Source: Nitrobacteraceae bacterium AZCC 1564
GTDB taxonomy: Bacteria > Pseudomonadota > Alphaproteobacteria > Rhizobiales > Xanthobacteraceae
DNA: 64,000 nt
Assembly: GCA_036924835.1 (NCBI GenBank)
Contig: JBAGRR010000001.1
Span: forward strand, 5,223,001-5,287,000
Reading direction: 5' to 3'
Of this stretch, positions 58,678-64,000 are shown in pieces. The notes under the pieces were generated by a model. That model did not search any database. It had not been told where the DNA came from and saw only the letters and a list, made by a program, of their open reading frames with translations. The position numbers and the translations under genes are program-made. Within the stretch, counting starts at the first letter, position 1. The number at the start of each line of letters is the position of its first letter.

Positions 58678-59133
58678 TCAATGCACGATACCTGGCCGAT
58701 CGAACAGCGCCATCAATGTGCAGCTCATGGATGCGATCAACTTTTCTTGTCCTGCCTCCACCGCAAAGGCGTGCGCATCGCAAACGCTGATGGTGCGGCC
58801 GGGCTTGAGAACGCGCGCGCGGAACAGAAAGTGTTCTCCCTTTGCCGGCGCCAGCAGATTGGTCTTGAATTCGACGGTCAGGACCGCCGCATCGTCCGGC
58901 ATCAGTGAGAAGGCGGCGAAACCGCAGGCGGTATCGAGCGCTGTTGCAATGATGCCGGCGTGGATGAAGCCATGCTGTTGGGTCAGGCTGGCCGCATAAG
59001 GCATTTTCAGTTCGACTTCACCGGCAGTGACGCGAGCGATCTCGATATTCAAGGTTCCCATCGCAGCCATCCGCGCGAAGCTCGCGCGGGTCCGCGCCTC
59101 GAAGTTTGGATCTTTGGGTTGGAAAATCGTCAT
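58678..59133 (-). CDS. PaaI-type hotdog thioesterase
   Basis: From ATG 59133 (GAGG upstream) the protein has 151 residues with a hotdog fold: LTQQHGFIHAGIIATALDTACGFAAFSLMPDDAAVLTVEFKTNLLAPAKGEHFLFRARVLKPGRTISVCDAHAF, in landmarks. The GFIHAGIIATALDTA helix holds the catalytic Asp/Thr type residues of the PaaI group. It hydrolyses acyl- or aryl-CoA esters. The start lies within the 3' part of the upstream AraC-type frame. Confidence 0.8.
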   Translation of the reverse strand: MTIFQPKDPNFEARTRASFARMAAMGTLNIEIARVTAGEVELKMPYAASLTQQHGFIHAGIIATALDTACGFAAFSLMPDDAAVLTVEFKTNLLAPAKGEHFLFRARVLKPGRTISVCDAHAFAVEAGQEKLIASMSCTLMALFDRPGIVH

Positions 59134-60046
59134 TGATCGCCTCATCATCGGTCACGCCGGAATCACTGAGGACCAGACGTGCCCGATCGCGAAGCTTGCT
59201 GTCTTTGATAAATCGGACAGTGTCTTGTGCGGCCTGCCGATGCACGCGCGCAGTGGCGCGAAGCCGGCCTGGCGACAAGCCGGTGTGCCGGCTAAGTTCG
59301 GTCGTCAGATGGGCTTGATCGGAATAGCCCGCGTCCCAGGCAACCTGCGCCAGGCTATCCCGCCCCAGTGCCACGCGCCGAAGTGTGTCGCTTAAACGCT
59401 GGACCGCCATGAAGCGCTTGGGCGCAAGGCCCGTTCGTCTGCGCAGATGACGCTGAAGCGTGCGGGGCGTTATCCCCGCCATGGCAGCCATCGCTGCGAC
59501 GGTGTTTCCATGATGCGGCTCGCTGCCTTTGGCAGAGGCTTCGTTTCGCGCGCGTGGTGCCGGAGTTGGTGCCGGCGCAACTGCGGATTCGAGCTGCGGC
59601 CGCAGATGCTCGATCGCCTGATCCAGAGCGCGAATGAGGGAGTCGAGCGAAGCGTCGCTGTCATCCGGTGGCGTGAAGACCTCGGAGAGGCGGGCGAGGG
59701 CGGCATTCGCTTGATCGCGTTCGAGTGGCTGGCAGCGGAAGCCGACGATCCAGCCATTAAAATCCTCGCGCCGGGGTCGTTTGCCAAATCGGGGCGCCAG
59801 ATGAAAAGTCCTCCACGTTGCGACGCCGAGACCCGTGCCGACATCTGTGCCGGTATGCGCCTGCTGGCATCGGCCGATCAAGGCAATCTCGGAGAATGGC
59901 GAAGCGAACAGGTTTCGGCCGATACGGCTGAGCCGCCCGTGATCTTTGAGAATGAAGAGGTGATCGACAAAGCAGCGATGACGAACGAGCGGCTTCAGTT
60001 CGACGTAGAACGCCGGTTCGCGGAAGGCCACATCATTGCCGCTCAT
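59018..60046 (-). CDS. AraC family regulator with overlapping C-terminal tail
   Basis: About 342 residues from ATG 60046 (MSGNDVAF). The N-terminal sensor domain (about 1-150) resembles the DUF6597 type; the C-terminal HTH domain is GITPRTLQRHLRRRTGLAPKRFMAVQRLSDTLRR and QVAWDAGYSDQAHLTTELSRHTGLSPGRL, in landmarks. After the usual C-terminus the frame continues about 55 residues and overlaps the thioesterase gene by 116 bases in another frame. That tail is probably an artefact of a recent frameshift near the 3' end. Confidence 0.75.
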   Translation of the reverse strand: MSGNDVAFREPAFYVELKPLVRHRCFVDHLFILKDHGRLSRIGRNLFASPFSEIALIGRCQQAHTGTDVGTGLGVATWRTFHLAPRFGKRPRREDFNGWIVGFRCQPLERDQANAALARLSEVFTPPDDSDASLDSLIRALDQAIEHLRPQLESAVAPAPTPAPRARNEASAKGSEPHHGNTVAAMAAMAGITPRTLQRHLRRRTGLAPKRFMAVQRLSDTLRRVALGRDSLAQVAWDAGYSDQAHLTTELSRHTGLSPGRLRATARVHRQAAQDTVRFIKDSKLRDRARLVLSDSGVTDDEAINDDFPTQRSKLRGADPRELRADGCDGNLEYRDRSRHCR

Positions 60047-60199
60047 GTCAGTCTCTCGCACCCCAAAATCGGAAATGACCCACGCTTGCTACACGTCCTC
60101 ACGATAACGGTTCCGCCGCGCTTCTCAAACAACGCGATGTTGCGGCTGTAACCGAAGTCCGATGCATGGAAACATGTTCGTAGCGACAGGGGAGGAATT

Positions 60200-60472
60200 G
60201 TGACGAGACGGTCGACGAATTGCGCGCCCGCATTCGAGGCCGTCGCTTTCGCGGAGAGCGTGAAGGAGGCGCAGTACAAGGGCGCGAGCGAGCGCAAGAT
60301 CGAGGCCTACTGGGTTCCCGGCAAGGTCCTTCGCGCCGAGGACTATCTGCTGCAGATGACGCTCACCAACTTCTTTTTTCACCTCGTCACGGCCTATGCC
60401 ATCCTCCGCAACAACGGCGTGGAGCTCACCAAGAGTGATTTTATGTGTCCTATCACTCTGGTCAACGTCTGA
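60200..60472 (+). pseudogene. DUF1993 family protein, 3' fragment with frameshift
   Basis: The frame from about 60230 matches the C-terminal third of DUF1993 proteins: EAVAFAESVKEAQ, KVLRAEDYLLQMTLTNFFFHLVTAYAILRNNGVELTKSDFM. The preceding bases encode ETVDELRARI, also a DUF1993 piece, but in a different frame, so there is a frameshift near 60232. The first hundred residues are missing, and the 3' end runs into a degenerate A hairpin (60473-60513). A GTG at 60200 with GGAGGAATT upstream is probably fortuitous. Confidence 0.65.
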
Positions 60473-60513
60473 TCCAAAGTCCGCTACGGAGCGCGCTGCA
60501 CGATGAAGCAGGT
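60473..60513 (+). repeat. Degenerate A-type hairpin remnant
   Basis: GATCCAAAGTCCGCTACGGAGCGCGCTGCACGATGA (quoted in two halves: outer arm and loop) matches hairpin A at 3037 and 54996, but the second arm is lost. It ends the DUF1993 fragment. Confidence 0.65.
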
Positions 60514-60640
60514 TTTTGGTTCGCGATCTGCGGCAGCCTCTTGATCACTTAGAGTTTAGCGATGGTGAGCCCGTTACGGAATGTGACGGTGCGGCCCCAA
60601 GCTCCATGTAAGGACGGGGCAACCTGATTGGAGAAATGCA

Positions 60641-60886
60641 ATGCGTTCCGGCTTGGCACTTTGCCTTTTGATTGCTCTCTGTGCTTCTGGCAACGCGGCC
60701 ACACGAGCGCATCATGCGAAATCGCGACATGTCATCGTTCGTCCAAGCCAGGCCGTGATGCCGGCCTACGTCACGCCACGCGGTGTGCGAGTCTATCGCG
60801 ACGACTCCGTTCCGGGTGGCTTTCGGACCGATTACGATCCTCCCGTTTCCTACAATGATCCATCCAAGTATGGCGGTAGTCCGTAG
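60641..60886 (+). CDS. Small exported hypothetical protein
   Basis: The 81-residue protein has a signal peptide (MRSGLALCLLIALCASGNA) and a mature part HHAKSRHVIVRPSQAVMPAY...YRDDSVPGGFRTDYDPPVSYNDPSKYGGSP, in landmarks, with a Pro/Tyr/Asp-rich end. Similar short exported proteins are frequent in Bradyrhizobiaceae; the function is unknown. TTGGAGAAATGCA precedes the start. Its last 37 bases overlap the convergent GFA gene. Confidence 0.65.
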   Translation: MRSGLALCLLIALCASGNAATRAHHAKSRHVIVRPSQAVMPAYVTPRGVRVYRDDSVPGGFRTDYDPPVSYNDPSKYGGSP

Positions 60887-61311
60887 TGAGCGCTGTTGCG
60901 CTGATCATTTGAGCCGCCAAAGCTCGGAAGGTCTGCGGGAATTTTCGCCCAAGCGACCGACGAATTGACCCAGCTTTGATATGCAGGCGCTATCAGGCTC
61001 GGGTCATCAAACGATCCGGCTTTCACGTAAATGCGGTCGGGATGGCGTGGCGATGACGTGAAGAGCGGTGAGCCGCATCCCGGACAAAAATGCCGCGTCA
61101 GTTCGCGTCCACTATCGGCGATTTTGGTGAATCCGTTCGTTTGTCCCGACAACAGTTCAAAGTCCTGGACTGCAACCGGAACGCTCACATTGAACGCGCT
61201 GCCGGTGCACTTGCGACAATCCGCGCAATGGCAATAGGCGGCGGAGGCGAGATTTCCGGCAACAGCGAAGCGAACAGCGCCGCACAGGCAGCCTCCCAAT
61301 ATTCTTTCCAT
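60850..61311 (-). CDS. GFA family protein (glutathione-dependent formaldehyde-activating fold)
   Basis: The 153-residue zinc protein has the GFA pattern: GGCLCGAVRF, AYCHCADCRKCTGSAF and TRHFCPGCGSPLFTSS, i.e. the eight Cys that hold two zinc ions. Despite the name, most members have no proven formaldehyde role. It is transcribed alone; the 3' end overlaps the preceding convergent small gene by 37 bases. Confidence 0.85.
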   Translation of the reverse strand: MERILGGCLCGAVRFAVAGNLASAAYCHCADCRKCTGSAFNVSVPVAVQDFELLSGQTNGFTKIADSGRELTRHFCPGCGSPLFTSSPRHPDRIYVKAGSFDDPSLIAPAYQSWVNSSVAWAKIPADLPSFGGSNDQRNSAHYGLPPYLDGSL

Positions 61312-61544
61312 GTTAGTCCTCAGCGAAGCCCCGGCTCTTCGTGAAAGCTGTCGCGCAATTGCGTGATCATCTCGGCGTTCGTCCGTTCATGGCCAAGCCG
61401 CGCCTGATGCGGACATGACAAATCGACGCGAAGATAAGAAACGCGATCTCGTTCCAATCACGGCGATTTTCTCTTAACATGGGAGCATGTTCACATATCT
61501 CGCCGTTCTTCGCCAAGAACAAAGACTCGAAGGGATCAGTTCGC

Positions 61545-62282
61545 ATGAAGTTCAAGTTTCTCGGCAGTGGCGATGCATTCGGCAGTGGTGGGCGTTTCAA
61601 CACCTGCTTTTACATCGCACGGGAGACAGGCGGTCTGCTGATCGACTGCGGCGCGTCGAGCCTCGTGGCGATGGGACACTTCGGCGTCGATCCGAATTCG
61701 ATCGACACCGTCATCATCTCGCACGGCCATGGCGATCATTTCGGCGGGCTGGCGTTTCTGCTCCGCGGGCTGCGCCTCGTGTATCAGCGCGAGCGCTTGC
61801 TCACGATCGTGGGTCCGGTCGGCATCGCCAAACGCATTGATGACTCGCTGGAGGCGGCGTTTCCCGGCGCGGTCGCCCACGGCACCAAGTTTCCGGTGAG
61901 GATCGTCGAACTGGAAGCGGGTATCGCGACGAGGCTCGATGACGGGCTTTCGGTCACCGCGTTCGAGGCCGTGCATCCGAGCGGCACGCCCACGCTGTCG
62001 CTGCGCGTGACATGCGATGGCCGCGTCATCGGCTATACCGGCGATACCGAGTGGACGGACGCGCTCGTGGATGTCGGCCGCGACGCGGACCTGTTCGTGT
62101 GCGAATGCTTCTGGGTGAACCCGCGCCATCGCTATCACCTCGATCTGCAGACTCTGCGTGCGAAGATGCCGCGCATCTCCGCAAAGCAGGTTGTGCTCAC
62201 CCACATGTCCGAGGAGATGCTGAGGATCGCGGGCGATATCCCTGAGACCACCGCGTTTGATGGAATGGAAATCGAACTGTAG
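61545..62282 (+). CDS. Metallo-beta-lactamase-fold hydrolase
   Basis: The 245-residue protein has the MBL signature ISHGHGDHFGGLAFLL (HxHxDH), an N-terminal MKFKFLGSGDAFGSGGRFNTC, the GYTGDTEWTDAL metal-bridging Asp, and LTHMSEEML with the last His ligand. The pattern is that of RNase Z/phosphodiesterase-like hydrolases of small substrates. ATG 61545 follows GAAGGGATC; a farther upstream ATG at 61479 would add an unconserved 22 residues. Confidence 0.85.
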   Translation: MKFKFLGSGDAFGSGGRFNTCFYIARETGGLLIDCGASSLVAMGHFGVDPNSIDTVIISHGHGDHFGGLAFLLRGLRLVYQRERLLTIVGPVGIAKRIDDSLEAAFPGAVAHGTKFPVRIVELEAGIATRLDDGLSVTAFEAVHPSGTPTLSLRVTCDGRVIGYTGDTEWTDALVDVGRDADLFVCECFWVNPRHRYHLDLQTLRAKMPRISAKQVVLTHMSEEMLRIAGDIPETTAFDGMEIEL

Positions 62283-62295
62283 GTGAGGGAACGTC

Positions 62296-62739
62296 TTAGC
62301 TCGTGCTCGAATTCAGCGGCGTTTGAACAAGCGGCAGCAGCCGGGAATCCTCAATCGCAGCTTCGCGATGGCCAAGGCCCGAGAGATAAGCCGCGTTTGC
62401 CGCAAAGGCTATGAAGGAGGATACGCTGCTTTGCCGCACCAGCATGATGCGGTCCCAGCGCTCACTCTCCGGGCCGATGAGAAACGAACCGCCGTCGCCC
62501 ATGAATATCAGCTCGCCGCCGCTTTCCTTTAAGTAAGGCAGCGTGTGCGCGATGTAGCGGTCAAAAGCCTCAGCCCCGCTGAGCGGCCTCTCCGGTTTCA
62601 GGTGAGGATGCGCCGAATAATCCGCAACATCACGAAAGCGCAGTAGGTTGAGCATCACGACTTGGCCTTCGATCGCGCGCCTGAAGAGCGCGCGGCCGGC
62701 GGCTTCCGTCGGCTGCAGGTAAGTGAGGCGTTCAGTCAT
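62296..62739 (-). CDS. DUF1330-like alpha/beta-barrel protein
   Basis: The 147-residue protein resembles the DUF1330/dimeric alpha-beta barrel family: VVMLNLLRFRDVADYSAHP, GAEAFDRYIAHTLPYLKESGGELIFMGDGGSFLIGP, and WDRIMLVRQSSVSSFIAFAAN, in landmarks. Its start lies within the last bases of the upstream DUF2239 gene, so the two are coupled. The function is unknown. Confidence 0.75.
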   Translation of the reverse strand: MTERLTYLQPTEAAGRALFRRAIEGQVVMLNLLRFRDVADYSAHPHLKPERPLSGAEAFDRYIAHTLPYLKESGGELIFMGDGGSFLIGPESERWDRIMLVRQSSVSSFIAFAANAAYLSGLGHREAAIEDSRLLPLVQTPLNSSTS

Positions 62740-63364
62740 CATGGCTCACTTCATCATAGGCGAGGCGCATGGCGTGCGCGGCGATGTCGCTTGGCCAATC
62801 GGCCATCTGCTGTTCGAATCGCGGGCGATCATTCGCGAACAACGCGCGGATCGCTTCCTCGTAGTGGGGAAGATTGCCCGCCATCGCCAGCATGAAGTGA
62901 TAGGCGCGCTCCTGCGCGGCGCGGGCTTTCTGCGCAGCTCCGCTGTTGCGCCTTGCGTCATCCACGAGTTTGCGCAGCGCGACCGATGCGCCGCCCGGCT
63001 GCGCCGCAAGCCATTCCCATTGCCGCGGCAACAGCGTCACCTCGCGCCCGATGACGCCGAGCTTGGGCCGGCCGCGCCCGCGTGCTTTCTTCGGCGTGTC
63101 TGCGTCTTCTGCCGCATCGATTTGAGGTGATGGCGCGGCGCGTGTGGGCTCCGACTGCGACAGCCGCGCGATGATCTCCGCTTTCGAGCCGCGCAGATCG
63201 AGGTCGATCACGCGACCGGTGGCGTCGTCAAAGGTGAGGATCAGGTCCGCCGCCTCCCACGTCATGGCGGCTTTGACGGCGAGGGCCACCTCGACAAGAG
63301 GGCCGGACAGCAGCAGTCGGCTGCCTTCAAAGGCGGTGCACGGCCGGGAGAGAGCTTCACTCAT
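62732..63364 (-). CDS. DUF2239 family protein
   Basis: The 210-residue cytoplasmic protein matches DUF2239: TAFEGSRLLLSGPLVEVALAVK, LILTFDDATGRVIDLDLRGS, then GRGRPKLGVIGREVTLLPRQWEWLAAQPGGASVALRKLVDDARR and ERAYHFMLAMAGNLPHYEEAIRALFANDRPRFE, in landmarks. The family is common in Proteobacteria, often next to DUF1330-like and nuclease genes; no biochemical role is known. The promoter region contains the repeated ATACCC(C/G)GATAA box shared with the divergent GIY-YIG gene. Confidence 0.8.
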   Translation of the reverse strand: MSEALSRPCTAFEGSRLLLSGPLVEVALAVKAAMTWEAADLILTFDDATGRVIDLDLRGSKAEIIARLSQSEPTRAAPSPQIDAAEDADTPKKARGRGRPKLGVIGREVTLLPRQWEWLAAQPGGASVALRKLVDDARRNSGAAQKARAAQERAYHFMLAMAGNLPHYEEAIRALFANDRPRFEQQMADWPSDIAAHAMRLAYDEVSHDD

Positions 63365-63401
63365 TATAATGGTACCGCGAAGGATTTCGATCCGGAGATT
63401 T

Positions 63402-63442
63402 ATACCCCGATAAAAATCATTGCGTCAATAATACCCGGATAA
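63402..63442. promoter_or_regulatory. Two direct copies of ATACCC(C/G)GATAA in a divergent promoter
   Basis: ATACCCCGATAA (63402-63413) and ATACCCGGATAA (63431-63442) are 29 bases apart, nearly three helical turns, between the divergent DUF2239 and GIY-YIG genes. Each contains TACCCGGATA or a one-base variant, which is a near-dyad (TAtCCGGgTA on the other strand). They are plausible binding sites for a regulator shared by the two genes. The regulator is not in the window. Confidence 0.55.
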
Positions 63443-63499
63443 TATTGTGCCAGGACAGGCGCAAGAGGGTGCGTCCCGGAATTTCAGGTGAGGCGGCTC

Positions 63500-63835
63500 A
63501 TGAAGGGTGAAGCAAGAAAGGCGGCGATCGCGGCCTATAAGGAGCGCAAGAGCGCGGCCGGAATCTACACCGTCCGCTGCACAGCGACGGGCGAGGTGTG
63601 GGTCGGGCAAAGCCCCAACCTCGACACGGTGAAAAACCGCGTCTGGTTCACGCTGCGCGTCGCAGGCAATCTCAACCGCGCGCTGCAAAAAGCCTGGGAC
63701 GATCACGGTGCCGATCACTTCGTGTTCGACGTGATCGAGCGATTGGAGGAAGACGATCTCGCTTACAGCCGCGACGCGCTTCTCAAAGAGCGCCTCGCGC
63801 ATTGGCGGGCGGAGCTCGATGCGACGTTGATATGA
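63500..63835 (+). CDS. GIY-YIG nuclease-fold protein
   Basis: The 111-residue protein has the GIY-YIG motif pair AGIYTVRCTATGEVWVGQSPNLDTVKNRVWF (landmarks), with VWVG in the place of YIG, an Arg in the following helix, and a Glu-rich C-terminal part. Small members of this family are of unknown function, some linked to DNA repair or transfer. ATG 63500 follows GGTGAGGCGG; the in-frame GTG at 63488 is less likely. It is divergent from DUF2239. Confidence 0.75.
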   Translation: MKGEARKAAIAAYKERKSAAGIYTVRCTATGEVWVGQSPNLDTVKNRVWFTLRVAGNLNRALQKAWDDHGADHFVFDVIERLEEDDLAYSRDALLKERLAHWRAELDATLI

Positions 63836-64000
63836 GGCCACGCGTATCGCATCGTCTTCGCAATCACTCGCATGTCTCTTTCGGTATCGCTGCTCGCATG
63901 CGTGTGATCTTGCGTGTCTTGCCTGTGCAGCACCGCTAAGCTATACGCGCGCTCATGATCAAGATCGCGCTCACCACTGTTGTTTATTATGCGGCGTTCC
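63836..64000 (+). other. Window end; possible start of another gene
   Basis: After the GIY-YIG gene there is a 120-base gap, then an ATG at 63956 opens a frame (MIKIALTTVVYYAAF) to the window edge. It begins like a membrane or exported protein, but too little is visible to name it. Confidence 0.3.

Noticed and set aside
1-64000. tRNA, rRNA or attachment sites
   Set aside because: I looked for tRNA-like cloverleaf ends and rRNA segments by eye and found none; without a covariance search this is not decisive.

Overview
The window is GC-rich DNA of an alphaproteobacterium of the order Hyphomicrobiales, most likely the Nitrobacteraceae/Bradyrhizobiaceae (Rhodopseudomonas, Bradyrhizobium, Afipia and relatives). 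This is inferred from the gene families (several Tat-exported oxidoreductases, orphan Bug/TctC-type binding proteins, a SigF/NrsF pair, DUF3606 and DUF2239 proteins) and from two intergenic repeats that I know as common in that family. No rRNA, tRNA, CRISPR array, transposase or integrase was seen.

Layout. 1-8 kb: glycosyltransferase-like protein, thiamine-diphosphate decarboxylase, an SGNH hydrolase gene broken by two repeat modules, a GST/AraC divergent pair, YihY-type and small membrane proteins, and a DUF3606 protein. 8.2-17.5 kb: two giant autotransporters with almost identical C-terminal barrels and a shared upstream block. 18-31.3 kb: adenosine-specific kinase plus archaeal-type FBP aldolase/phosphatase, a winged-helix/TPR-like regulator, small exported proteins, glutathionyl-hydroquinone reductase, an MFS transporter carrying an in-frame repeat insertion, a histone H1-like protein, a cupin, a CBS protein and a ferritin-like protein, all among dense repeats. 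31.7-41.3 kb: a catabolic island with aldehyde dehydrogenase, two orphan periplasmic binding proteins, alpha/beta hydrolase, hydroxyisobutyrate-dehydrogenase-like enzyme, IclR regulator and a TcuA/TcuB-like pair. 41.3-43.6 kb: a more AT-rich patch with an AbiV/HEPN-like gene, a Cys-rich partner and two membrane proteins. 43.7-53.4 kb: TsdA-like dihaem cytochrome c, MarR regulator, a three-subunit molybdenum hydroxylase, and a cluster of three exported NAD(P)-fold oxidoreductases with an ATP/ADP-antiporter-like permease. 53.6-58.6 kb: peptide deformylase, then a bufferin operon (BufA, BufB, BufC, DoxX, SigF-type sigma factor, NrsF). 58.7-64 kb: thioesterase, AraC, a decayed DUF1993 gene, GFA, metallo-hydrolase, DUF1330-like, DUF2239 and GIY-YIG genes.

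The most striking feature is a family of short mobile-looking modules. Each is two different ~70-bp hairpins joined by a 15-bp linker of fixed polarity, about 162 bp in total, and sits in a TA (usually CTAG) that is duplicated at both ends. Removing modules in silico restores the SGNH hydrolase reading frame exactly. In the MFS gene a module adds exactly 54 codons in frame inside a predicted cytoplasmic loop. In the bufferin operon one module is nested in another at a TA. Single hybrid hairpins look like core-to-core deletion products. The modules occur in 1-30 kb and 54-61 kb and are absent from the catabolic and molybdenum-hydroxylase block (30.2-54.7 kb).
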